From Phoebastria nigripes (taxonomy: Eukaryota > Chordata > Aves > Procellariiformes > Diomedeidae), in the NCBI GenBank assembly GCA_035582835.1, contig JAYKAV010001267.1:288621-352620 (forward strand): a stretch of DNA of 64,000 nucleotides. Direction: 5' to 3'. The notes under the pieces were generated by a model. The model was not told the origin of the DNA. It worked only from the letters and a program-made list of their open reading frames with translations, and ran no database searches. Positions 1 through 12,475 of the stretch are shown here, piece after piece. Both the position numbers and the translations under genes were made by a program. Positions within the stretch are counted from its first letter, which is position 1. Each line of letters starts with the position of its first letter.

Positions 1-3000
1 GAAAGGCTAGGGTAAGGAGCAGAAGATTTTCCAAAGATACCATTGCTTTCTTTGAGCAAGCATTATGTTTTCAGCTAGTTGTCTTAGCAAATAAACAAAA
101 AAAATTAGAAACCATACTCCTTATCTTCTTTTGATCATAAGAAGATGACAGATTAAAATTAAAGCAATAGAATTATTTTATCAGCTTGGCTATGTCAGCT
201 ATCCCTACAAGTGGTTCCTGTTGCATTGTTCAATTCAAAATGCAGAACAGCATCAGAGTCACCAGAATCCTTTAGCCTCTGGACAGGCTTTCTACTAAGC
301 AGAAGAACCTGTGACATTGAACTTTTTCGAGCTGTATTAAAAAAATAGTTCTTAGCACTTCCACATTACTGTTTCTTTCTGGACCAATCTACAGTCAGTG
401 GTGTTGCCCTGTTATGTGCAAATTCAGTCTAGAATTTGGCTGTACAAACAGTTAAATTGGAATAAATTGTGAGAGTCAAGGAAGAGAGGAAATGAACACC
501 TAGGCGCCAAGAGCATTTTACAGCCAAACCACCACGAAAGGAACAGCCCTGTCCTTTTTTTTTTTTTTGTAATTATCTGCACTATTATATTTTATAAAAA
601 ATAATTTTTTACACAGTAAAAAATTGAACAGTATATCCAGCCAAACTCATTCTTCCTTCTCCAGGACTACTTCTGCTTGTCTTCCTGACATAAAGCAAGG
701 AGCATGGGAAGCTGGCAGGGGACAGGATGGGGGCGGGATACCATTCCATGTGGAGCTTGGGAAACTAGCCTCTACATGTTCCAGGAAATAAACGCATTCT
801 TTGCTTCAATGAAGCAGACATGTTTTGTTGAATAAGTTACAGCAGTGGAAATACCTACAGTTTGATTGTAACATCACGTGCATTTGAAATAAACCTGCAC
901 TTGGGTCTAAAATTGCTACTTTTTTTGCCGTGAGCCATACTTTGAGATATTGATTTCAGTGATAGTGGTTTCAAGTATAAAGAATATCTCAAACTAGAAA
1001 ATAAACAGTTTTTACTAAGATGAGGAATAAAAGTAAAGACTACGGCTTGTTGAGACAAAATACATATAGCAGATCATAGTGGAAACATTACATTTTCATG
1101 TGAGGCATCCATATCTTACCTGCTTTAAACTTTGTTTCCTTAAGGAACTTCTGCAACACTTTGACTACCTCCACTAAGATTGATTGCAAAGCTCCCTTTA
1201 CAGTTTTCTTCTGTAGATTTTTTTTTTAATAGTTTGCTTCTGTATGTTTATAGAATTGTTTTTCTGAGAATTAATGTAAGTGTGCTAAACTGCAGCTGAG
1301 TCTTACTCTTTAAATCTACAAGGTATGTTGTTTCACTAATGAAGAGTGCTATTTAAGGGATAAAATCTGGTGGTATTTCCTTCTTCCTGGTGTTAAAAGT
1401 AGCTAGTATAGGAAAAGTAAGATTTGGTATAAATCTACTTATTTACATTTACAAGATTAGGATCTATGATTTTGTAAACTTAGATGTGAGTGTAATGGGA
1501 TGTGGGGTATGCAAGGACTGGACTTCAGAACAAAGAAGATAAAAAGCTAGAAATTACGGTCTGCAAGGGGAATGTTGTAAGGTGACAAAATACATGATTA
1601 AAAGTAAGGTGGGGGCTGGAAGCTTGCTGGCTACATATGTATTCTGTAAAATAATTTCGCTAGTGGTAAAAGAGAAAAATTCCCACTGTCTCAGCTTTGC
1701 TGGAGTTTTTTTACATTATTTCATTAAACATAAATATAGTATTTTAACTTCAGAGTAATTTTTGGATGACATTCAATTCCACATTAGTTCCTCTGTTTAC
1801 ATAGTAGAATTTTAATTTACTTGTATCACTTTCTTCTTTCTGTTTACAGAATTTTGTGATTTGAAAGCTGTCAGATTCCAGATAATGTTTTTCTAGCTAT
1901 TAAGTTTTTCTGTAATTTTTATTTGGTTGCTTTATATGATAAACTTTGTATTAGTAATGCAAAGCAGCCTTTGAAGGTAGACTGCTTATGTGCATATGAG
2001 AAAACTGGCAGCTGAAAGTATATAACAAGTGAAACCATTCTTAATTATTTGGTTCTATTCCAACATATATGTCCATCTTATTTCAGTATTTTTTCTGATT
2101 TGGGGTTACCTCACAGCATCTCTCATAATCCTCTTTGCCATGTTGGACACTGTGATAGAAAGCAGCTGGAATATTGTATAAAACTTTCATAAAAGTCATA
2201 AGGAGTGACAGCTAATTTAAGTAAGCTAATAGCATCACTAACTTATAAATATCAGTACTGTTTTATTACAGAGACATTAGCTTTCCATTATCTCATAACT
2301 GAAATGTACACTTTTGTAAAAATGTAATAAGTCAGTCTGATATTTTCCATATGTGACCTGATGGTAGAGTAACTTATCTTCAGGAAGTCTGAAACAAATT
2401 TGACTAGGTGTTTCAGAGAGATGAGAATTGCTATCCATGTCTTACAAAGTTTTATTACAATTTTATTTCTTTCATTCATCATAGNTCAAAGAGAGTTAAC
2501 CTAGAAAACCTAAATGTTTTCAATTTCTTGTCCTCGATAATTGTGATGCTTCTGACCCATTGGGGAAAGATACATGTATGACTTAGAGTCCAACAGCTCT
2601 TCTTCCTGTTCTGAATTTGCTTTACATGCTGGGCTCCCCTCCTAAAACAAAAAGTTGCAAACAAAGAGGGGGCAGATTTTTCCTTCTTTTAATAACAGAG
2701 ATGTTACCACTAAAATTAGTTATAATAGTTCTGAAATGTTACTTAATGGAGAGGAAATTTAGATTCATTGCATAGTTTAATCATGTTCCAAAACTTTCTC
2801 CTTGCCTAGCTCAGAGAACAGCCTTTTTTTACATACGCATTTCCCAACTTACTTTCACTCCTGTTGTCTGTACCTCTCATTTCTGTGCCTGTATCAATAG
2901 AAGCACTTCATTATGTAGCTTGTTATCACTAAATATGTATTACAGTTAGTAGACAGAACTGGTCAGAAGTGTTTCCCTCATTTCTATCCACCATCCCCTT

Positions 3001-5184
3001 TACACCACCTCCTCCAAAAAAAGAAAAAAAAAAAAAGGTGCGGAGTGCACCAAAACACAATGCGGGGGGGGGGGGGAGAAGAACTTTCCAAGAAGAAAAT
3101 GTAGCTTAAAAATGTTGAAATCATGTTGCAAGGAGGTGCTGCTCCCAAACCGAACAGAATTTCTGTGTAGCCAGCCAGACACTTTACTAAGGAATCAAAA
3201 TTTGGAAGCTAAAGCTCTCAGGGTTCCAGTCAGTCTAAACTGTTAGACTTTTGTCCACTTTCTTGCACCATCCTTAAATGTTTTGTTCCATGCAGTTTAC
3301 TTTTTACAGAGGAAAATTTGTTTTATCAGAAAGATTTCCAATCGTGTGTAATATAGCTTAGCCCTGCAAAACTGTAGGTGTGAGGGCTGTTCTAATGAAT
3401 TGATTCACTTACTAGTAACTTCTGTAGAATGGAAGTACTCAGTATAGCATGCCTGCTCTGTTATGAAAGATTTATTATTTGAGTCTATAGTAAAGGGATA
3501 GTAACCTGAACAACTTCAGCAATTCTAATGAGTGTGTGAAATTTACTGATCTTTATTGAAGCTCTTGTAACGACAGTAAGCAGGGTCACTTATTTTGTGC
3601 CTGCTACCTCAAATCTAACTTAGATTTCTTTGCACAGTGAAATTTTATTTCACTAAGTGAGTTTCAAGTAACACAGTTCAAGCTACAAACTAAAAGAACT
3701 AGTCTAGTAGTGAATGCTTTAGGAATATGCTTAGTATAGGCAGCATTAGCCTTGTCAAGTATTTAGAAGTATTTAAGGCTTAAATATCCAAGTAGGCCCA
3801 GGATCCTGACTCCAAAATAGCATCACCAACTGTCCTGCTTGACAGCTACCTAACTGTGCAAACGCTTAAAAGCCCAAGGGACCTACAACCATTCATAGAC
3901 TATGGTCTCCAGGAGTATTCCACTGATTCTGGGTCCAGGTGGCTTGCACACATTGCAGCTTTAGATTAGGCCAAAAGGATTGTGGTTCACCTGCTTTCCC
4001 CTGACTGCCATGGAAGGAAATATGCATGGACTGGGCAGGATGCTCTCAATAGGTGCCTAATTGGAGAATACAGACCCCATTCTCTATCACAGTCAATCCA
4101 AGAGGTAATGGAATTGGAATTTAAGGAGGCACCTATGAAGTTCTCTGTACTCTTCAGTGGTCATCTGAAAACTTTTGCAACGCTGAGCAGCTGTTCACCC
4201 AGCTGGCACTGAAACCAGCAGGATCTACAAGCTAATCAGTCCGTCACCCATCTCTGGACAATCTGTTCTATGGTGTCTTCTGATGCCAAACTCAGCAGAG
4301 CAGGTTGGGATATTGGCTGGGAGTCCTTTTCTTGATAACTTCTTTGAGTCCAGAATTCTTTCCTTATCATGTTGACTACCTGTGTGTTGCTTGTTGTCCT
4401 TACTCTTTGATTCTTAAATCACAGGTAAGTTCCCAGCATTGTGTATGCAGCCTAGATGGTACAGTGCTTAGCACTGCAGCGCCTGTGCCTATTTGTGATC
4501 CTAGTTTCATGCCTTATCAAATTAGTAAGTCTGAATACAGCTCAAATGTTCTAAGACACCTTCTTAAGGTAATGACATTGTTCATAATTCTCCCATTCTG
4601 ACTGAAACCACAAGTGATGGTTAAATAATAAATTCCAATTTAATACTCATAGCTTTTCAAAAAGAGAGGAAAAGCATATCTACTATCTTTGCTGTTTGGA
4701 TATGCTGATGAAAGTATACCAATAAGACTATTCTTTTATTGAATAGAAACTTGTTCAAATAGTTAAGAATTTGAGTTATATTTTTGAAGTAAAGCTTAAG
4801 CTGTAAATTAGTGAATTTCCATTTACATTATTATCTGACTAATCAACCAAACTTTCCTCCCTACTTCCTGCTTTATGTGTTTGTGTGAAGTACAGGTGAC
4901 TGGGTCAGACTTTGTTTCTATTATTCTGCTCTTTAATCTCAAATAACGGGCAGTCCTCTGTTTTGCTTCTCGCTACTTTTGTATTATTAGATGCATTGAG
5001 ACTGACAAGCAAATCCTAGAGGAGGTCTGCTGATAACATCCAATGGAAATTTAAAAAGCTGAATATGGCTCTGTGAAGGCTCTGCAAAGTTTAGCAAAAA
5101 TCAATGCATATCAAAAAAAGGAAGAAAAACATAAATAGACAAAAAGTTTACCTCTGATGTTTTTATTTTCTTTTTCTCCCCACC

Positions 5185-5199
5185 NNNNNNNNNNNNNNN
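5185..5199. other. Assembly gap (15 N)
   Basis: A run of 15 N follows a pyrimidine-rich tract. It is probably an unresolved homopolymer or scaffold join, and its true length is unknown. Open frames crossing it are meaningless. Confidence 0.95.
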
Positions 5200-8100
5200 T
5201 AAAAAGTATGATCAACAGGAAGGAAAGTATGCCACAGTTTTGCAGAAACTGGTTTATGAGTATGGGGTGAAATGGGATGGAACTTGGTAATTGTAAATTC
5301 AAGTGGAACATCAGGAATACATTCTAAAATACAATTTATTGAACTGAAAATGTTTAACGCACTGCTTCATGCACTACAATAAGTAATCCTCTACATCAGA
5401 GAATGAATCTGCACAAAAGAAACATTAAAAGACATTTCTGCTGCATTAACTAGTGTGGGTTTTATATGTCTTCATTCAAAAAAGTATTGTCTTTTTTTTC
5501 TTTCCTTGACTGTAATTGTATTTGTACTTCTGTAATGAAGATATTTTCTAAGCAGCTGTAAAAACACAAAATGTCCTTGAGATACAAATAAATATTTACG
5601 TGGCGTATGCAAGATCAAGGTATGGTTCACTAACATAGACTTTGCAGTAGCAGTGCAAAGCCAAACAAAATTTGGCTTTAATGCATATTTCTTGGTAGTA
5701 TTTCTTTCTGGGGGCTCTACAGAAGGATGTACTTTGAATCCCCCTTTTCTGTGTGTCATTTTTCAAGGAAATTGTTAAACCTTTTATTACATATGGTAAT
5801 TATAGTATGTGATTTTTCTTTTGGCAAAACGTGGTTTGTTAGATTGATTTCACACATGTTGCCATAATTAAGGCTGTGTGAGATGGATTGTGAAACTTTC
5901 TTCTGGATCAAAATGTAGATAGAAAGTTTCACAGTGAAGAGCTTTTTGTATGTGAAATCTGTCCGACTGAGGTGGTACTTAATGGAACAAGGAAGCCCAA
6001 ACCTACAGTGAAAACCATCCATCTTTCAGTAAATAAACAATATTGTAACCTCACTTTGTCCTGGCAAAAGTAAAGGTTAGGTTTTTTATGTGGGTCTGAA
6101 AATAATGCTCTTTCCTTTGATTCAAGGGCAGCCATATATATACATTTTATGCAAAATGCTGTTGGTGCTAGTAAGTGACAAATAAGGAGGTAGAATACTC
6201 ATTTTATCTTAACATGCCGTTTAAGACATTTGTACTTTTTAAGGATTCAGTTTACTGTCTCTCTGATGGTAGAGGCTCATGAAGATCACTACTTCAGTTG
6301 CTAGCTGACGAATGAAGGAATGCTGTAGCTCTTCCAACAGAACAAAAACACCAAACCAAAACAACCCTTTCTAGTTCTTTCCTGCTGTTACTTTGCGCAA
6401 GCTTGGGATGTAACGCAGGGGGGACGCTGCCGTAAGGTTTCCTTTTCCAGAATAGGTGGGCTTGTGTCCCACCCTTGTGCTGATTGACCCTCACAGACAT
6501 TCCTGAGGCTATAAGGGGCTATCGATAGGAAGTGCTTTCTTGCTGACAGTCAAACATTTCCTGTCATTCTACATCCCTATCATTTAAGTTCTAGATTTAT
6601 CTGGATTGAGCTGAATTCAGTTTGTAGACTGAACACCTATCAGTTTGGTGGTTATCATTTGAGCACGTGGATCATTTCTTTAATGCCTATATCATACCAG
6701 TCTCTGGATCTGTGAAAGAATTTTCCTTCCTGACAGTTCAGCATTCTTTGGGGGGAAACTCCTTTTTCCTTCCTGGCCACTGAAGGCCAGGTTTCTGAGA
6801 ACAGAGAATTTGTCTTTAATTGTTTTTAACTATTACATATTTGAAGTATGCTGAATGTTGCCAGTGGCCTATAGGTGTGACAGTTGTCATTTTTGGCTGC
6901 TAAAAATAATTTCAGAATTGTAAATTCAAGTGTTATTGCAAATCTCTTAAGATACATGATAAGATTAGAATTGTGTCTTCTTCAGTTTGGTTTCCTAAGT
7001 GAACACAGTATACACAATACTATTGTCATTTATTATCCCTTTTAAATCCTTTTGACCCTGATGACTAATTTCTATCCATGCTCACAGAGTAACAGAGACC
7101 TCAGACAAGGAATTTTCTGATTTTATGAAAACAAGTGATCCAGTAGTGAATAGGGAACTACATTAGTGCACTTAGTGAGAAGGTTGTAGCATAAGCTCCT
7201 ACCACATTCGTCAACAGCAGAAAACTTACAGAAAGGAAAATAATGTAAAACAAATAGTAATTTCTGGACCTCTTGGAAGTGCTCATTTATTATGATTGGG
7301 GGGGGACAGGAAAATTTGAATACTAGAAGTTTGAAACTTTAAAAAATGATCTACTTTAATATAAAATCTAGAAGATTAGTATTAGCAGTCCCTACTTAGA
7401 AAGCTGTTAGCAATATAAATATTAAATGATTTTCAGAGTGAGCAGATGTAGGGTAAATGGCTTCCATCATACAAATGGAAATCATAGAATAAATTAGGAA
7501 TGGAAATGTTGTTTTTCAACACTATTTGTTTATAATCTCTGAAAATTTAAGTAGATGGTATGAAGTTGAGGTGATATTTGACCAAGCTGAATTGCACTGA
7601 AAGGTATTGGCTTTCTAGTTTCAGCATGAGAATTGCACTAATTATGTGTAATCCATTTTTATCTACTAAAGCATGTATTAATGTATTTCAGAGAGAACAT
7701 AGTATTCCAATGTAAATCTCTTTGAAAATACATTCCTCATTGCTTGCTACAATATGATGGAAAATGTATAGCTTGAAATGAAAATGGAAATGTCAACTTG
7801 TGATTTTAAAATAAATTGAATCAAATTTCATTTATTTCATTAATTCACATCACAAGCTCATGCAACTGTTAATAGGAGTTTATGTAAGTGGTGCCCATCT
7901 GGCATTCAGAAGGTTATATCGAATCAGTACACGGTAACGTATAGGGCAGATATTGTATCTTTGTTCTAACTCACAGCTTGCAACCCTATCTGCTAATCCC
8001 AGTGAAAGCTTCAGTTTGAAATACAAAACTACTTTTGAACTTGCATATCCCTCCCCACAGATGTCTAGAGCCTTGGTGATGTGTTTCTTTTATGATTCCT

Positions 8101-11100
8101 TTTAAATCAGGGAACGAATTGTTGCATTAAGAGTGAGGTTAGGGATTCATTGCCAGACAATGCAATGAATCCTTAAATATCCATTTTAAGAGCATGTTTT
8201 ATATAACAAAAGAAAACTGAGAGTGACCAAAATACTTAGTTTTGCATGTTTTTGTGTAGTAAAAATTCTCTGTAGAGACCTCACTTCTTTATTAGATTAA
8301 AAAATTCCTTAGTGTATAGAAGTTTGTAATTGCAGCATTCACTTCTAGTTTGTTTATCTAAAATATGAACAAGCAGTTTGCAAGCATATTTAGTTTTGTT
8401 TCTTGACACTGTTAAGTACAGTTAGAAAATGAAATTCTCATCTTAACTGCGGAGCATGAGAATTTCAATGTTTTTTCAAACCAGTTTACCATACTTTTGT
8501 TTCTAGTAGTAACTTGTGCAACCTTTCATCTTATGAGTCAATCCTATAATTAGTATCCTTCTTTGCCAGAGGCATACTGCATGTTTGTTTTAGGTACAGA
8601 ATGTCTGCAAGAAATTTAACTTAATCATTACTTTTTAATGTAAGAGCTGGTTAGCTCAATTACACTAGATTAAAGTGAACTTGAAATTCCTGAGTTACAG
8701 AGAAGGGGCTAATCGTTGACCTGTACTGAATAAGTACTATTTCCTATGTTTTTTTTCTTATGTGTACTTACTAATGTGGCTAGCCCTTTAGCCCAATCTT
8801 GCAGTGGCTGTAAGCAATTATCTGTTCATTGTATGGAGTGGGTTTGCAAGGTTCTTATTTAACTTGGCCATTAGGTTGATCAAAATTATTCCAGTATTGC
8901 ACACATTGCAGTAAAGCTGCAAAACATTTTTTCAGTTAATTTTTACTTTATTGTGTTTAGGAGTAATCTGAAAAAATATAAGTGGTAGTTACAGCTTTTC
9001 AGTAATTTTTTTTAGATTTTTTTTTTTAGACATTTTCTAATTACAGAAGCATTAGACTATTTTAAATACATGAATTTAATAACATGCTTTTAAGCTATGT
9101 TCAGACTGAAAATATTAGTTTAAATTTATCTCTCATAATCACCCAGCTAATTCTGGGAATGGTTGCATTAGCACCACTTCAACAGCACTGAGTTTTGGTG
9201 CCTACGGTATAAATATATGCTGACTGCCATGGCTTTTGGGTACAGAGAGTCCAAGTTGTGACTGACATGCAAGTATAAAATACTGCTAAACAAATGCACA
9301 ATAGCGTGTTGGGGTTTTTTATTCTACTTTGTGCTGGTAGATACTATTGGCTATGTTGCTTGGCTACAAAATACTTAGGCTGTGTTTCTCTTAAATTTCT
9401 TGTTTAAAAAAAGTGCAGTAGAAAACAGGGAATCCATCTAGGCTGAAACTTTCCATATTGCCAACTCTCTATTAAGAAAATCATTGTCAAGCAAAAGAAC
9501 ACTGAAATACCACTTCAGAGGACTGGAATTACCTGGAGGACTAGAATGTATTGGAAATAGGATAAGGTGTGATAGCCTTAAAACAGGAGTTGTGCACTAA
9601 AGGCCTTAGCAGTAATGATTCATTATAAACTAACACCTCATGAGNTGGAAACAACCTAATAGAAGGAAGACCTAATGTTCCTACTGATCACTTGTATCCT
9701 TCCAGTTGTTTTCCTCTACTTTGCTCACCTTTAATTTTTGGGGTGATAGGCCTCACACATTCTCANTCTTACTGGTTCACTTGTGCTAAAGCAGTGCTGC
9801 CAACCTCCTCTTTTACAAAGATCATAGAGTGATCTCACGTGTTATTTTGGGCAGTGACGTGCCTTTGAGGTATAGGCTGTGAACTGTTTCTTAAAAAGAT
9901 TAGCTCTTTGTTGCAGCTTTCTTAAATAAAGGGTTGTATCCACCAGTTTTAATAAAGTTTCATTTAAGTCCAGTGGTATAATTGTATGTGCATACTACTG
10001 AATGTAATTTATGGAAAATATGTGGAAATTTAGGATGGAATTAATGCACCCTAATTTAGGCATATAAAAGTTAATGCTTAACACTGAAATTGTCAGCCCA
10101 AACTCCCACTGATAATCAGTGGAGAGAATTAGGTACCTCAAGAGTTCAGGCAAGCCAGATAAGGTAAGCTTCAATGACTAACACTAAGCAGTCTTTCAAG
10201 CCATTTCAGATTAATTACTTCTCTGGAGTTTTCTATTTCTGGCTCTGTTTTAGAAAGAGAGCCTAAGGTGAGTAGCTCTGACTTCGTCTTTAGACCTTCA
10301 GACTTCTGAAGTTAGTTTCATCTAGATGCCAGTTATCAGGTTAGATGAAAACTGCAAATTCAACATTGAATGATTGTATCTGTCTTCCTAAAACCTGATC
10401 TTCCTCTTACCTTTTAAATTAATTTTGAGGAAAATTGAGTTTTTAGAGTATAGATTATTTTTATTTTTTTACTCCTGCTAAATAAATAAAAACATAAATT
10501 TAAAAAATTAATAAAAATACTTTTCTTACTCTTTGATGAAATGTTTCTTACAAACCAAAGCCCCCATTCTAAGAAAACTCGCCAAAGTTAGAATGTGCCA
10601 GAATTGAGGCCTGCAACTGTAATTAGATTCCTTTGTATATAGTCACTCTGATGCAGGTTTTATTTACATTGTTGCATGTGTTATTTCCCCTGGGCCTTTG
10701 TTCATTTAAAGCACAGGATAGACAAAACCTATAATTCTATGTCTGGCCTTATTTGCTACACACTATTTCATATTCCATGCAGAATGTGAGTTACTAATTA
10801 CCGCTGGGATTTTCTATGGTTCTGCCACTGTAAAGCAGTTGTTACAAATTTTGCAGTTGTTATTGACTTTTATCTTTACAACAGAAGTGATGTGAAATGT
10901 ATAGTGTCTGTTACACAGTTAATGAACTGAAACAGAGAAATTAAAGTCAAAATAGTCAAAGGCATCCAAAACAGTGCGTCCTTACTTGACAAACCCAGAG
11001 TAGGATGCCTCCTTCTTGACTGTGGATATCTATAATGGCTACATCTATAAGCTGGTGACCTAAGGCTCACTCTATATTCGGTGGAGAGAAATGATCAAGG

Positions 11101-12224
11101 GAGCTGTTTAAAACAAATCATATTAATTGCACCCCAAAAGAGCCTTTCTCGTCCCCACCACCACTGTGTAGAGAAACTTCAGGTGACTCCCTCAGAAGCA
11201 GATGTTTCTCAGATGAATCTCACCAATAGAGCTTGACTTTTCAAAGATAACCTTTCAGAGTGTCTTCTGTATTCTATGACTAATTCCTATTGACTTCTGT
11301 TAAAGAGGGGAGATGTTCTGTTTCAGATTAGGTAATATAGCAAAGCAAGGATCTTGTACACAGCAGCCTTTTGTTCTGTATGACTTGACTTTACCCCCAA
11401 AGCTTTAAGTGGTGAATTAAAAACTGCTTTTTATAAGCTATTATTATTTCTGACTTCAAAGCTACAGTTTTTTCATCTGTATTATAGTTTTCATGTGCAT
11501 ACTTACTACTGCACAGTAGGTAACTTTCTTTGCCGTAAATCATGACATTTACTTTGATATTTGCAGTATTACAGTAAGCTGGTGATAAATGTCCAGCTTC
11601 TAAAGGTGTTAAGGCTATATGTTATAAAATCACGAAAATTTATATTTAATCCCATGTATTTCAGAATACTTACCCAAAAAAACATTTTAAAAGGATGCTG
11701 AGGTTGCAAAGTTGAACATTAAAAAGTTAGAAAATACCAGTAAGGTTGGTTATGCAACTCTTAACTTCAACTTTAATTCAGAATCATAATTCAGCCCAGT
11801 TGTGTGTAAGTATTATGAAACAGTCTTAATTACATAAACACACTGTGTGTTTTCCATAGTACAAACATATTTTCCCCCTAATATATGGAAATAGCTAGCA
11901 GTTACGTTTTTAAAAAACAAAAAAACAACCCCATCCTACCCCCGCTCCCACCAAAAAAAAAAAAAAAAAGAACACCACCCCACATTCAGAAATAGTTGCC
12001 TTACCTGGAGAATTTAACTTATGTTAGTGATATTTTAACGTAATTATAAACAGGAAAAAAGTAAGTGGTGGGCAAGCTTGAGTATGGTTTATTTAATTTT
12101 GTTGCATTTCACAAATATATTTCACGTGACTGTTGGCTACGTGAAGAGGGGTCCTTACTACTTCTGGTGAAGGTTTACAACTCGGCAAATTCAACTGGAG
12201 AGATGAAGTAAGCTTTTACCCAGC

Positions 12225-12310
12225 TGAGCTTATAGCCTAGTGGCTAAAGTAGTCTCCTTGGAGGTGGCAGAGACGGCAGTTGAACCTCCCTCCACCTCGT
12301 GCTTCTCGGT
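12225..12310 (+). repeat. Relic tRNA-derived SINE head
   Basis: The stretch looks like the tRNA-like head of a SINE. Bases 12232-12243 (atagcctagtgg) match an RNA polymerase III A box. Bases 12277-12290 (cagttgaacctccc) match a decayed B box (consensus GGTTCGANTCC), about 45 bases later, which is normal spacing. Between them, ccttggaggtggcagag resembles the anticodon-arm region of tRNA-related SINEs that I recall from turtles, crocodilians and other amniotes. It does not read as a working tRNA: the acceptor stem does not pair and the B box is mutated. The 3' body is not clearly delimited. The family name is left open. Confidence 0.5.
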
Positions 12311-12421
12311 AAAGGGCTCTTAAGCTTTTACAGAAGGGAGAAACCCCATCTTTACCTCCTCTTTCAAGAGTTGCATCTGAAAGGTGTTANAAGCCATGCT
12401 CATGATTTCTCCCTCCTCAAT

Positions 12422-12475
12422 TTAATTTTAAGATCATAAAATTAATTAATTTTAAGATCATTAAAATAAGATCAT
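12422..12475. repeat. AT-rich short tandem repeat
   Basis: The 16-base word ttaattttaagatcat occurs at 12422-12437 and exactly again at 12446-12461, a period of 24. A third partial copy (aaaataagatcat) ends at 12475. It is local replication slippage inside the intron, with no sign of function. Confidence 0.8.

Noticed and set aside
4305..4601. 98-codon frame rich in cysteine, considered as a TNFRSF19 extracellular exon
   Set aside because: The cysteine spacing does not fit TNF-receptor repeats, and the phase and flanking splice sites do not match the exon at 20897.
12231..12300. Functional tRNA gene
   Set aside because: A and B boxes are recognisable, but the arms do not fold into a proper cloverleaf and the B box is mutated; it fits a SINE relic.
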